Assembly (NCBI GenBank): GCA_019022495.1
Contig: JAFEKR010000040.1
Span: forward strand, 310,001 to 374,000
Reading direction: 5' to 3'
Source of the DNA: Epichloe hybrida
Taxonomy: Eukaryota; Ascomycota; Sordariomycetes; Hypocreales; Clavicipitaceae
DNA: 64,000 nucleotides
Below, piece after piece: positions 24,801 to 37,532 of this stretch (positions are counted from its first letter, which is position 1; each line of letters starts with the position of its first letter). The notes below the pieces were generated by a model. The model saw only the letters and a program-made list of their open reading frames with translations, searched no databases and was not told the DNA's origin. Both the position numbers and the translations under genes were made by a program.

Positions 24801-25852
24801 AGAAACTTAAATAGTAAGGCTTTAAGAGGCTATTAAGTAAACTCTATATTTTTTAATATAATAATATTAAACTTCTCCTATATATAGATAATATAATTAT
24901 TATAGAAAAGACCCTTATAATTATTATAAATATTATTAAGAAATTATAAAAATACTATAAATTAAAGTATTTAGGTAATATTAAGCTATTCCTTAGCATT
25001 AAATTTATCTATAACTATGCTAATTACACTATACTTCTTTACTAAAGGCTCTATATATAAACTATTATAAAGAAATTTAATATTAATAACCTTAATACTT
25101 TAAACATTCCCTAGCTTCTAAAGACTATTATTTTAGCTAATTAAAAAGAGCTTAATATAGTCTATAACCTCTTTAACTAGGTAAAATATATAGGAAGCTT
25201 TAACTAGCTTTTAGTATTTATATAACCTAATATTATATTTATAGTTAATTAACTTTATAGTGTAAATTCTATACTAAAGTAAGTATATATAGATCTTAAG
25301 AAATACCTTTAGTAATACCTTATAGAAGTAAATAATTTAGGAATTATTCTTAGAGAATATAGTTCTTTAAACCCTAAATTAATACTTTAAGTAAAGGGAT
25401 TTAGTAATACCTCTCTTACTAATAACCTAGATATAAGATATTTAACTATAAGGTATATTATAACCCTTACTAAAGAATATATCCTTTAGTAATTAAAGAA
25501 ATAAACTCTTATAGCCCTTAGCTTTATAAAAGCTAAATTTATTAACCTTATACTAACTAGCCTTTTAATACTCTAGGTTACTTAACTTCTTAATAACTTT
25601 AGGATTAAGTAATTATACCTATTACTACTATTTATAAATAACTAGAATATAAAAGCTAATATACTTAATAAAAAGCATAAGAGATATACTTATTATATTA
25701 ATTTATACTATAAATAAATTATATAAAAAGCTTATTAAGGGGATTTTTATCTTTAATAAATTAGCACTAAATAAATAATTACTAATAGATTTATAAAAGG
25801 TCTAGAATATATTAAATATAGTAATTTTATTTACTTTCTTTAAATAATAAAG
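21874..25852 (+). mobile_element. RIP-degraded Ty1/copia retrotransposon D, polyprotein region
   Basis: Copia-type order of integrase before reverse transcriptase is readable between stops: an integrase core segment KKYILYIINAYTRFY at about 22,998-23,040; reverse transcriptase motif VYKLKRALY at about 24,730-24,758; catalytic box LLLYIDNI (normally YVDD) at about 24,876-24,900; and the C-terminal tail TNRFIKGLEYIK at about 25,780-25,825. Interrupted on the left by X2 and on the right by gypsy B at 25,853. Nearly every frame has dense TAA/TAG, so it is dead. Confidence 0.8.
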
Positions 25853-26122
25853 TGTCAGGAGCGCAGAGGTCAAAGATAGGATGTTTATCGAAGCGGGTCT
25901 TTAAAGAACCTTTAGGCTATGCGAATAATAAAGAGGCTAGCTAGCTATAAGATAGCCACGTGCTTATAGAGCAGGGTACTTATTAAAGACTACGCATATT
26001 ATTAGTGCTAGGTTAGAGATTAAAACCTTCACGCACCTACCCCTAGCTAGTATTTATCTAGCAGTGACTATAATAGTCTTAGCTATTACTTTATTCTTAA
26101 CCTTTTAGTGTAAGCTATAATA
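25853..26122 (+). repeat. 5' LTR of gypsy B
   Basis: Starts TGTCAGGAGCGCAGAGGTC. The first roughly 190 bp (outer side) keep many C and G bases. The last roughly 80 bp (inner side) are converted to TA-rich sequence and end GCTATAATA instead of GCCGTGACA. Confidence 0.95.
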
Positions 26123-29100
26123 AATTAATCTCTCTTAACCTTTTTAAGGATATAAACTATTAGCTAGATTATTATATAGCTAATACTCTAAAGATCTATA
26201 AGAAACACACTAGTACCTTATAATAATAAAGCTATAGATAATTAAGAAGATAAGGAACCCCTATAATCTAAAACTATAGATAATAGGGTGTAATAAACGC
26301 CACTTAATCCTAATTTAGGTAGAGGTATAGATAATATAACTAAAGAAAAAAGGGCATTATAGCAACGCTATAAGGTTATATAATTTAAGCTATATTACCT
26401 TTAGAGGAGATAAGAGGTCTTATAAATAGAGGCGTAAATTAGAGAGCTTAAGGCAAATCTAGGATTAGCTAGACCTTAAACTAGACTTATAATTACCCCT
26501 TAATCTAGACTTATAATTACCCCTTAAACATTAGCTATAATTTTACCTATAGTCTATAGTAATATAGTAGTAATTATATAGTAAGGTAGTCTTATTAAAA
26601 CATAAATAAAAATGCTTATATATAAAGGGGAAATGTATAAAAGCCTATAGAATTTCTTAGTAAACTTAGATATACTATTTAAATTAGACTACTATACCTT
26701 TAAGAATAATATAACTAAGGTAGCGTATATAGGCAGCTACCTAGCTAGTAATATAAAGTAATAGTAAATATATTATATAGCTATGAATAGGTATATAAAT
26801 TATTTATTAATTACCTAGGTAGATTTCCTAGAATAGTTAAAAACTAGAATAATAGATATAGGTATAAGACACTTAGAAGTAATAAGGTTACTACTAAATC
26901 TTAGGCAGAAGAATAGCTAATTATTTTAATCCTTTATATAAGCCTAGGATAAGGTAAAAGCTAAGTTACCTAAAGAAATCCCTATATATCTAAGAATTAT
27001 AATCTTTCTAAATAGCTTAAATAACGCTATAAGGAAGTAAATAATTAGTTAAGAGATCCTAATAACCTAGAGCTAACTATAAGGCTAGGGTAAGAAAGCA
27101 GAGGTTATAATAGGTTTAGGCTAAATAATAAAAAAGGTTAGGACTCTAAAAAAAAGAGGTAACGCTCTTATTTTATATTACCTATAAATAAAGCGTAGTA
27201 ATAAAGCAAAGACTAAGGGAAAAGATTATCCCTAGTATACTATAAATATAAAAAGCCTAAGCACACTATACTAACTTATTAGGCACTAGATTATTTTACC
27301 TATAAAAGTACTAAACATATAACTAAGAAGCATAAGGAAAGTAGTAATAAAGCTATGTCTCCTAATATAATACTAGTTTAATTAGCATAGACCTAGGAAT
27401 ATAATCTTACTATAGAATACCCTATAGATAATAGAATAAGAATGCAAGTATCTCTATAATAAGATAACTAGTGGTTAGCTATATAAGCGCTATTTAATAT
27501 AAGTATATAGTCTTTAATAATTTATCTAAAATTAGTGTTAAAAAAGGATTAGGAGAATGTAATCTAATTAAATAAAATATTAGAGAGTGCAAGCAAAAAA
27601 GTGATTTTATATTAAGGAATTCTAAAAAAATTAGTTAAGATAAAAGATAGTATAGGATTTGCAAAGGTCTGCTAAGTTAGCTACTTTATTACTAATATAG
27701 GTAAAGGGATAATTATAGGTATAGACTAGATTAAGGAGTATTTACCTATAATTATATATTAGGAGTATAAATACTAGAGATATCTAGTAATAATAGAATG
27801 TCTCTCTTTTACTTATAGTAAGTGGTAAGTATATAGAGAGAAAAAAATAGTAGTAGTTACTTTATTATTAAGAGTAATAAAGATTAGGCTAAGTGTTCTA
27901 GAAAATAAAAATTAAAAAGAAAAAGGAGAAAGCTAATTAAAGAACCTAGTAGTAATAAACACACAAATAAATAGTAAAGTAACTATATGAATCCTTAAGT
28001 ATACTTATTTATGGCAAAAAAGCAAAGGTATTATAATTATACTAATTTTAGAAAACATAAGCAGTAAAGAAGCTATATTAAATTAGGACAAAAGCACTAA
28101 ATGCCTTATACTAATAATCCTAGAAGAATATAGGGAGTTTATAGATGTTTTTTCTAAAGAGTTAGTAAGTAAGCTTCCTAAACTAGGAGGTTACACTTAT
28201 GTAATTAAATTAGAAGAAAGGAAAACACTACCTTAGGGGCCTATATATAATTTAGCTAAAAGGGAGCTAGAGGTTCTTAGAGAGTACCTTATAAGTGCAT
28301 AGCTTAAAGGGTAGATTAGAAGATTAGTTAGCCTAGCTAAAGCCCTAATTTTATTTATTCTAAAGAAAGGAGGGAAATTAAGGCTTTATATAAATTATAG
28401 GGGCCTAAATAAGATTATAATTAAGAATAAGGCCCCTTTGCCCCTTATTGCTAAAATTCTTAATTAATTAGCAAGCATAGTTATTTTTATAGTCCTAGAT
28501 TTAAAAGATGCATACTACTAGCTATGTATCCGCTTAAGTAATAAGTAGAAAATAGCGTTCTATTATTAATATAGCTACTTTAAATATCTAGTAATGCTAT
28601 TTAGACTAGTTAATATACTAGTGACTTTTTAGGAGTATATTAATAATACTCTTAAAGGACTTGTTAATAAGACTTACATTATCTATCTAGATAATACGCT
28701 AATATATAGTAGTAAGGTTAAAGATTATATAAAGCATATTAAATAAGTTTTACGTAGGTTTAGAGAGGTAAGTCTTTTTATTAACCTTAAGAAGTGTTAA
28801 TTTTTAGTTAAGGAAGTTAAATTTTTAGGCTTTAAGATATTAGAGAAAGGTATTATAATAGACCTAGTAAGAGTTAAAGTAATTATAACCTAGCTAATAC
28901 CACATAGTGTTTTTAATATTTAGTTATTTCTTGGTTTTACTAGATTCTACTGCTATTTTATTAAATAGTATAGTAAAGTTATTATTCTATTAATAAATTA
29001 CCTTAGAGGGAATTAACTAGTGATATTTAATCTAGAACCCCGCAAGATAGTAGCATTTAGAGAACTTTAATAAAGATTTTAGGAAGCGCTAATTTTAGTG

Positions 29101-32100
29101 CATTTTAACCCACTTACGTATCTTAGAGTGAAGATAAATGCATCTAGATATGCGATTAGGGCTATACTTATAATATTAGTGCTAGGTTACTAGCACCTAG
29201 TTACGTTTATATTAAGAAAGATAACTAATACTAAATTATAATATTTAACACCTAACGGCAAATTATTAGCTATCTAAGAGGCTTTTCGCACATAGAGACA
29301 CTATCTTGCTTATTTAGCTTATATAATTAAAGTTATTATAGATTATTTAAACTATAAGTACCTTGCTATAAAGCCTAAGCTTACTAGTAAGTAAGTAACT
29401 ATGCTTAATAAGCTTTATTCTTTTAACTTTAAGATTATATATTATATAGGGAAATTAAATCCTACTAACTTACTTTTAAGAAGACTAGATTTTATAAGTA
29501 AGGCAAGGAAAGAGAAAGTAGTAATTATATAACTTCTTGCCTTTTTATCTAAATTTATAGATACTAAGAGATAGGAATACTATAGTAATATTATTAATGC
29601 CATAGGCTTTATAAAAACATCACTTAATATAACTAATAGTTAGTTATAATAACGCTATAATAATACTGCTAATATCTAGGGTTTTAAAAAATCATAACTA
29701 TATTCCTAAAGAACCTAATAATCTAGATAATCTTAGAAGAGTTATATTAGTAAGGTTATTTAATACTTTTTATACTTCTATTAACAAGTAATAAGCTAGC
29801 TATAGTAATACTATTAGTACCTAGCGTATGCATTGTTTATTGCTTAATTATTTTAATTTTCCTATTAGACTAGCTATTACTAATAGGGATAGACTAGCAT
29901 AGGTTATTGCTAGTAAGTGGCAAGGGCGCCCCTTAAAAACGTTACTTATTTATATCCCTATAAGATTAGAAGTATTTATTAAACTAATCACTTATAAAGA
30001 TATTATAGCTAGGATTTAATCTATTTAGAGAACCTCTTCTAAGTTTAACTCTAACTTTTTAGAAAAGAGCTTAGAATTAAAACCCCTAATTTAAGTCTTA
30101 TTATATAAAGCATAGTAAGGTAATAACTTTACTATAGCTTAATTAAAGTTACTTAAAAGTAGTAATTTAGCTACATCCTAGACATAGTTAATTAGACTCT
30201 CTAAGCTATTAATATTTAAGAATTATGTTTTTATTCCTTTAAGTATAAGGAAAGAAATTTTATTACTAACTTATAATAACCCCGCTGCTAAGCACTAAGG
30301 AGTAAGTAAAACTCTTTATTAAATTATAAACTAATATTATTAGCTAATAATAAAGAAAGATATAAAGATACATGTTAGTACTTACGTAAATTATTAGACT
30401 TTAAAACTAAGGCATTATAAACTATATAGTAAGCTAGCTATATTACTAGTGCTTAATTACCCTTTTTAAGAATTATTAATAGATTTCATTACTAGACTTC
30501 CACTAGTAAAAGATTTAAATTAAACCTATAATGTAATTTTAGTTATTATTAACTATTTCATAAAATACAGTATTTATATCCCTATTTTAACGTAACTAAC
30601 TAGTAACAGGCTAGTAACTATATTCTTAGAATATGTTTTTAGAGACTATAGAGCCCTAGAAGGTATTATAATAGACTAAGGTTTTACATTTACTAGTGGT
30701 TTCTAGATAACTTTTTGCTATTTTCTTGTAATAAAGCGGCTACTTAGCACTGCTTTTTACTCCTAGATAGATAGTTAGATAGAATGTTTAAACTAGGTCT
30801 TAGAACATTATTTAAGGGCTTTTACTTATACTAAATAGACTAATTAGGTAAATAACCTATTAATAGCGTAATTCACGTATAACATAAGCAATCACTTAAC
30901 GCATAGCTACACACTAGTAAAGGCATTATAAGGTTATAATCCTAGAGGTCTATAGTAAGTAGTAGTAAATATCCCTTTAGTAAATAATTAAGCTAAAAGT
31001 AAGATATTAGCACTAAGAGAGAAGCATACTATAATTAAGTAGCTTTTAAGTAACTTATAGACTTAGTATAAAAAATATTATAACTAGAAGAGAACTCTAA
31101 TAAGGTTTAAAGTTAGTAACTATATTTTATTATTAATAAAAAACATTAACCTAAGACGCCCTAGTAAGAAGCTAGCTATAAAGTATCTAGGCCCCTATAA
31201 GATTAAAAAGGTAATTAGAAGTTATAGATTAGTATATTAATTAAAATTACTACCTAGGACTTAATTATATAATATATTTAATATTACTAGTCTTAAACCT
31301 TTTAAAGGGGACTTAATAGATATAGAAAATACGTCCTTACTATAAGATACTATTAAAGATAATAAATAAGAGTTTAAAGTTAAGAGAATTATTTTACACT
31401 ATTATAATAGAAGGCATTATAAATATCTAGTTAAATAAAAGGGCTATAATACTTTAGAGAATTCTTAGGTATTAAAAAGGGATTTTATTACTAGAGAAAT
31501 TATTAATAATTATAAGTAATAGCTAAGTAATAAAGTTAATATAAGGTAATTATATTTTATAACTTAATACACTAAAGATATTAGAAAATAAAGTTAATTT
31601 ACTTAGATAACTTAAATAATCTATTATATAGCTACTAAGCACTTATCCCTCTATAATAAAGTTAGCCCTTAAGACTACTAGTCCCTTATTATTATTAGTA
31701 GCTATAAAAGCTATAGAGAAAGAGGCCTTAGGAGTATTTTTATTATTAAAATCCCTCTCTTTATATATATAGACTTAAAGTGCACTAGGGAGCTTAATAA
31801 GACTAATATATTTAGGAAAATTAATAGTATTTAGTATAAACTACTAGTAAATTAATTAAGCATTAGCTATATATATTAAGAAAGCTTACCTTTAGGATAT
31901 TTTAGGCTATAAAGCAAAGATAGTTTATAATATTAATCTAAGTCTCTAAATTTATAGTATTACTTAGTAGTGCTATTATAGTATATTTATTATATTTTAC
32001 CTTATAAGTAATATTAGTAAATATTTAAGTATAGCGAATATAACCACACTTATTAGAATTTTTATAAACTAGGATAGTATTCTATAGCTTTTTCTTTATT

Positions 32101-33460
32101 TTTATAATAAGCTAGTAATAAGTTAGTAGTAAACTAGTGTCTAGGAAATAGGATTATACTTACTTTATTTTAATAGTAATAGCTACCTTTAGGAGTAGCT
32201 TTAATAAGTTTAAATAGCCTATTATAAAGCTATATAATTTAAGCTAGAGTCTAGTAGTGTATTAGTAATAACTAGGCAGATTTTAGTTAAGAAAGACATA
32301 CTATAATATAGTTTTTATTATTTTAGAAGTAATAAGTATATTTTATTAAATAGCCTATTAAATATTAGCTATAAAGAAGTAATAAGTAAGTAAAGATATT
32401 ATACTTAAAGACTTATTATATTTAGCTAGGAAGGTTTTTTTATTAATAAGGTATTTTAGAATCTTATAGGTACTGTTTTTTAGGAGGATATTTTATATTA
32501 CTACTTACTAATAATAGTATATATAAGGAATTTTCTTTAAAGTTATTTTACTAGTAGTAAGTTAGTAATAAAGATACTATAAGAATATAATAAACTTATA
32601 ATAAGATTTTAAAAGAAGTTTACTTTTAGGGAGACTTTATAGGAGATTTCTTAGTTAATAGATCTTCTTAAGGCATTAATAAAGGTAAAGTTTAGGCATA
32701 AGACTTAGATATAGTAAACTAGCTATAAGTTAGCTATAATAGACTAAATAAGGAAGTTATGCTAATAAGAGTATAAACTTATAAGCTAGATAAGGGCAAG
32801 AAACTAAGATAAATAAGGACAGATAATAATAATAATTAGGGACTAAAAGAGGTTAGTAACTACTAAGTAATAGTAATAAGAGAGCTATTACTTAGCTAGT
32901 AAGGGTAACTTATAAGGTTAAGGGATATTATAAAAGAAAGAAAAAGTATAAAAGGGGGGAAAAATTAGTCTCTTTTATATTAACCCTAGACCCCTTAAGT
33001 AATCTAATGTACTATATATAGGTAATTTATAAATTATAATAATAACTATTAGTATTACTAAACGCACACATGCCTAATAGCTATAAGCTTATAGTAACTA
33101 TAATATAAGCCCTCTAGTTAGACTATTTAGAACCCTAGCATTAGGTACCTTATTTATTTAACTAATTACAAAAATTAATATAGGTTATTTATATTGTTTT
33201 TTTTAGCTATATAATAGGTAATAATATTTGTTTTGCTATAGTAAAGCTATATATAAGCTACTATTAGAATATTACTAACTATAATAAGGGGTTATTTTTA
33301 ATTAGTGGTATTATTATTATTATTTCTTTTTATTTACTTACGTGTCTAGATATAAGGTGCCTTATCTTATTTTTCCTTATAAAGCTCTAATATAGTAACT
33401 ATGCCTTAAGTAAGTAGCTTATTTTATAATTAAGGTTAATTATATATAGGGGGGGTATTA
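26123..33460 (+). pseudogene. Gypsy B gag-pol remnant with chromodomain
   Basis: Readable islands: reverse transcriptase [11 protein letters not shown] at about 28,384-28,416 followed by KAPLPLI; catalytic box YIIYLDNTLIYS (YLDD in active enzymes) at about 28,675-28,712; RNase H NASRYAIRAIL at about 29,137-29,170; integrase zinc-binding HxGVSKT at about 30,295-30,320; integrase core LIDFITRLPLVKDLN at about 30,480-30,520; and chromodomain HYKYLVK-KGYNTLENS at about 31,415-31,470. The second Asp of the catalytic box reads Asn (GAT to AAT), a typical RIP change that alone would inactivate the enzyme. The chromodomain suggests the element targeted methylated-H3K9 chromatin; that is family knowledge, not seen here. 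Confidence 0.88.
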
Positions 33461-33730
33461 TATTAGGAGCGTAGAGGTTAAAGATAGGATATTTATTAAA
33501 GTAAGTCTTTAAAGAACCTTTAAGCTATATAAATAATAAAGAGGCTAGCTAGCTATAAGATAGCTATATGCTTATAAAGTAAGGTACTTATTAAAGACTA
33601 TGTATATTATTAGTGCTAGGTTAGAGATTAAAACCTTCACGCACCCGCCCCTAGCTAGCATCTATCTAGTAGTGACTGCAATAGTCTTAGCTATCACTTC
33701 GTTCTTAACCTTTCGGTGCAAGCCGTGACA
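33461..33730 (+). repeat. 3' LTR of gypsy B
   Basis: Starts TATTAGGAGCGTAGAGG (mutated inner side) and ends TTTCGGTGCAAGCCGTGACA (preserved outer side), the mirror of the 5' LTR pattern. Confidence 0.95.
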
Positions 33731-34193
33731 TAAAGGCTAAGAACTTTATAAAAGGAAATATTTTAAAGGCCTTATAAATAACCCTAATTTTTTTACTTTT
33801 CTTTTCTTTCTTTTATTACTAGCTAGATATACTACTAGGGGTAGTATTAAGGATATTTATAGCCTTATATTATAGCCTTAGATATTAGGTATTACTTTTA
33901 TTATCCCCTCTTTATTTAATAATATAGCTTCCTATATTGCGTTTAATATTATAGTTTATTATAAGCTTTGTTTAAAGACCTAGATTTATTACTTATAGAT
34001 TTAAAGCTTATAAGCTTCCCTCTTCTCTTCTAGATTCTAAATTCCTAGATAGCAATTCTATATTATTATCTTCTCTTCTAATCACTCTTTGCCTCCGTCT
34101 GCATCATCCCACACATCGGATAACTGATATCCCCCCTTCCATGGCCATCCATGCCATCATCCCTCTCACCAAAAGTCTCACCAGCATGTAAGC
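33731..34193. other. End of copia D and boundary of the gene island
   Basis: From 33731 to about 34,020 the sequence is AT-rich with stop-dense frames; by the TAAAG duplication it is the continuation of copia D. Base composition changes at about 34,080, and from there to 34,193 it is ordinary GC-balanced 5' flank of the BTB gene. No gene seen in this stretch apart from upstream ATGs. Confidence 0.6.
34141..34191 (+). promoter_or_regulatory. Upstream ORF ending in ATG-TAA just before the BTB gene start
   Basis: ATG at 34141 opens a 16-codon frame whose last codon is itself an ATG followed at once by TAA (34186-34191), two bases before the chosen main start at 34194. If these lie in the mRNA leader they would tend to lower or regulate initiation. 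The G of this ATG also forms GTAAGC, a good 5' splice site, so a first exon ending at 34187 is an alternative. Confidence 0.4.
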
Positions 34194-35732
34194 ATGGGCA
34201 GCGACCCTTCCGCCGACGGAGAAGCATCATCCGACAGCCACCGCGCCAAGCACCACCAGCAGCTCATCGACGTCTCACGCGACGGCGACATCATCCTCTC
34301 CGTGACCTTCCTCACCTCGGACGCGACTCTCAGAAGGGCCCGCAAAGCAGCAGCAGCAGCAGCCGGCCCCAACAAGCCCCCCGGTCACACCAACACCAAC
34401 ACCAACACCAGTGAGCCCCCCACGATACTCGCGCCGAAGCTCACGCTCGCATATCGTGTGAGCGTCGCCGCCCTCACCAGACACTCCAAGTACTTCGGCA
34501 ACCTCCTCACGAACCCGTCCTTCCGCGAAGCCCAGCTCATCTCGTCCACCCACGCCACCCTCGCCGCTCGCAAGCTCAAGGTCGCCGAGGCAGACCCCCT
34601 CGATCTGCCATGGGTGCTCATCACCGACGACGACGAGGCCACCCAGTCGGCGGGCAGGCAGAACGCTCTGGAGGACATGCTTCGCATCATGCACGGCCTC
34701 CCCATCAAGACGGCCCGCCTGCTCATGTCGCACATGACCACGCTGGCCATCACCGCCGACCGCTTCGACTGCACGCCCGTCGTCTCCCGCTCCCTGGCGC
34801 ACCTCAAGTTCAAGTGGCCCCTGACCGACACCCGCCCCTACCTAGATGAGGCAGGCCGCCCGACAGACGTGGAGAAGATCCTCCGGAAAAAGATACTCGT
34901 CGCATGGCTGCTCAACCAGCCCATGCGGCTGCACCAAGATACAAGAGAACTGCTCATCAGGGGGTCTCGCCTCTGGGGCGCGTACGCCGAGGACGAGGCT
35001 GGTTCATCATCCGCCGCTTGGTGGAACTTGCCCCAAGGCATAGAGGGTAAGAGTTGCTCTTCAGCTCTTTCTTCACTAATGACCCCCCTTCTCTGCCTCC
35101 GCAAAGACTGACAAACTCTCACCGTAGAAGAACTCCGGCACAGAAGGGAGTGCATCCTCAACACCATCTCCTCCATCCAGAGGCACTTCATAGCGCTGTA
35201 CTCGTCGCGCGACCGCCAGTGCAAACTAGGCTACGACTCCAGCGCCGCCTGCGACTCCTTCCAGTTCGGCCAGATGCTCAGGTTCCTCCTCTCAAAGGAC
35301 CTGCTCTCCATGGTGGACTACTCCCCCGCGTCGGCCGACAGCCTCCCCGACACGTCGCTGCTTGATCTCGACGACCTGCTGGCCACGTTGAAGCAGTGTC
35401 CGAATTACCAGGTGGACAGGCACCACATGAATTGCGGGCTGAAGATCCGCATTGATCCCATACTGGACTATGTCAAGGCCATGTTGGCGGCGAGCGTGGT
35501 GAGCATCCCGCTGGCGGACTGGAAAAGGAGGCGCGGGCACGTGTCCTGGGTGTCGGCGGTGGATGCGGGCGCGAGAAGCAGGGCCGAGGATGATGACGAG
35601 AAGCGTGTCTTTGCATTTACGAGGGCGTTGGCGAATGACCAGAGGTTGCGATATGAGGGGGCCATTTATGCCGATAGGATGGCCAAGAGCTTATTTACGG
35701 CGAATGCATGGGATTGGACACCGGAGGTTTGA
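34194..35732 (+). CDS. BTB/POZ-like domain protein
   Basis: Two exons, 34194-35046 and 35128-35732, joined across an 81-bp GT-AG intron (donor GTAAGA, acceptor CGTAG), give 485 residues. Residues about 25-118 look like the fungal BTB fold: a start of the type IDVSRDGDIILSVTF, then a low-complexity insert (Ala run 52-57, TNTNTNT about 66-72), then LAYRVSVAALTRHSKYFGNLL and PSFREAQ, the usual helix pair. The rest is a helical region without a recognised catalytic motif. Such proteins in ascomycetes are mostly uncharacterised; some serve as adaptors for ubiquitin ligases. Convergent with FTR1. The start was chosen as the first in-frame ATG with purine at -3. Confidence 0.8.
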
Positions 35733-35960
35733 TGAGACAGCGCCAAACTTTTTTTTTTTTTTTTAACGTTTCTTTATTCATACTCCCCGGTCCCCCCCCC
35801 CTCCATTTGGGAGAGTGAGAGAGAGGGGCGAATATCACACAATTTCGATACCATACTACTAGACTTTATATAGAAGACATTGTTCATCTCTGGAAATGTA
35901 ATTATTTCATGTCAACAAACACGGGACAGAATCAAAACTTTTGTCATTCCCGGCTGCTGC
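35733..35960. other. Convergent spacer between BTB gene and FTR1
   Basis: 228-bp 3'-3' spacer. It contains a run of 16 T (about 35,749-35,764) and a C-run (about 35,791-35,801). No gene. Confidence 0.8.
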
Positions 35961-37344
35961 TTACGCGCCAGGGGCACCGGCTATCTCGACTCCGGCAGTC
36001 TTGCCGACATCAACGCCCTGCTGGCTCGAGCTGCTGCTGCGCGAATTCACAGAAGGATCTGCCGTCTTGGGCTTTGCGAAAGGATAATGGCCCTTGGTCT
36101 CCTTGAATCGCATGGTGCAGAAGCCGACCATGACAAAGATCCAATACACATTGTAGGAAATGACGGAGCCGTAGGTAGCAGAGTTTTGCCAGCCGAGAAT
36201 TGCATTGAAGACACCCCAGCCGCCATTGTCGGCGGCAGTAGGTGAACAGCACTATGATGTTTCCTGTTAAAAAAAAAATACCATAACCAGTTGCGGTGGG
36301 GGGGGACATGTTGATATCGTTCAGAGAAGTGCTGGCTTACATTGACGTGCCAAATGCTGTTATCAATGTCGTACGAGCCTGGGCCGCTGCCCGTCTCAGC
36401 GGCATCGCCGCCAATGGCAATGTTCCATTTCTGTGCCTCGAGACTCCACACACCGCGGGAAAACAGGCCAGCAGCGACCAGGTACAGGAGGCAGGTCGAA
36501 GCGACCAGGAACATCTGCAGTTTGGCAGTGGAGCCGCCTCTTGTCCGGGGGGGGGGGTGAAATTGTCAGCGCAATCCATTGTTATCATCAGCCTTGCCTC
36601 GCCCTGTCCTCGGTATTTTGGCCGGAAGCCGAAAAAAAAACTTACTTGTACAGGATCCAGCCGATGAGGCCGCCGACGACGAGGCCGACGCACACGGGCA
36701 GCGGCACGGCACGGGCGGGCGCGGAAAAGGTGACACCCGCGACAAACACAACCGCCTCGATGCCCTCGCGAAGCACCGTGATGAACGGCAGCACGAACAT
36801 GGCGTACTTTTCCAGCCAGTGAGCGAAGCAGCCGCGCGTGCCGGCCTTGATGGGCGACTCGATGGCCCTTGCGAGCTTCACTCGCCATTTCGCCTGCATC
36901 TTGCCGATGCGCAAAAGAGCGGCTCCCATGGCGGTGATGATGACGGCGGCCAAGAGGCAGAAAGCACCCTCGTAGTAATTCTCGCTGTTCTCCCAGGAAT
37001 TGGAACCGACGGTGTAGAAGACACCTATGAGTGAGGCGGCGACAATCATGCAGACCAAGAGGCCGGCGGCCACACCCAGCCAGACCTAACCATGACCATC
37101 AGGAACTTGATCAAAAAAAAAAAAAAAAAAAAAACGAATAGCATTGACAGATGGGCCAAAGAGCAGAGGCAATCAATCTCCTCACCTGTCGGCGCAGAGT
37201 TTTGTAGGTCTTGACATGGCGCTCGGATCCGTCGTCCAGTGTCTGCTTGAGAAAGGCGAGCAGCACCGACACTATGATGACGGTTTCCAACGTCTCTCGA
37301 AAGACGACGAGGAAAACGGGCACGGAAAACACGTCCTTGGCCAT
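35961..37344 (-). CDS. FTR1: High-affinity iron permease FTR1
   Basis: Plasma-membrane permease taking Fe(III) directly from the multicopper ferroxidase in reductive iron assimilation. Four exons on the minus strand: 37344-37186, 37085-36646, 36539-36341 and 36251-35961 (introns of 100, 106 and 89 bp, all GT-AG), giving 362 residues, normal for the family. The two iron-binding REXLE-type motifs are both intact: RETLE at residues 16-20 in the first membrane helix and REGIE at 159-163. Several hydrophobic helices follow; the C-terminal helix [14 protein letters not shown] precedes a Ser-rich polar tail. The start is ATG 37344 ([11 protein letters not shown]); a longer frame would need a TTG. 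Divergent from FET3, sharing its promoter. Intron 1 holds a run of 22 A on the plus strand. Confidence 0.96.
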
Positions 37345-37532
37345 GTTGAAACAGTTCTGCCACAAAAGGGAGAGCTCGCTCTTCTTTCTGCGGGAGGACG
37401 AGGAAAGAACAGAAGACGTGTTGAAATTCAGTCAAGAGACTTAGAGAAAGCTGGCAAAGTGCGCCAAGACTATTATTAGTAGCCACTGATGGGTAGGCTA
37501 GCAGGGATGAGATAACGAGGGGGGGGGGTCGG

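Larger units (their letters stand above)
25853..33730 (+). mobile_element. Complete Ty3/gypsy chromovirus B (7,878 bp), RIP-inactivated
   Basis: Two 270-bp LTRs (25853-26122 and 33461-33730) and a perfect 5-bp duplication TAAAG (25848-25852 and 33731-33735). A G-run polypurine tract (about 33,449-33,455) precedes the 3' LTR. Domain order is protease/RT, RNase H, integrase, chromodomain, as in chromoviruses. It is inserted in copia D. The LTRs differ almost only by C-to-T and G-to-A, and the internal frames are dense with stops. It serves here as the reference for partial copies A, C, E and G. Confidence 0.95.

Noticed and set aside
25853..33730. Functional gypsy polyprotein
   Set aside because: Conserved motifs are readable, but the catalytic box has Asn for Asp and stops are dense.
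34275..34831. Frames of 148-175 codons antisense to the BTB gene
   Set aside because: GC-rich shadow frames. The plus-strand frame has the BTB pattern and a consistent intron.
37345..37365. Longer FTR1 start at 37,365
   Set aside because: That codon is TTG. The ATG at 37,344 gives the usual FTR1 N-terminus.
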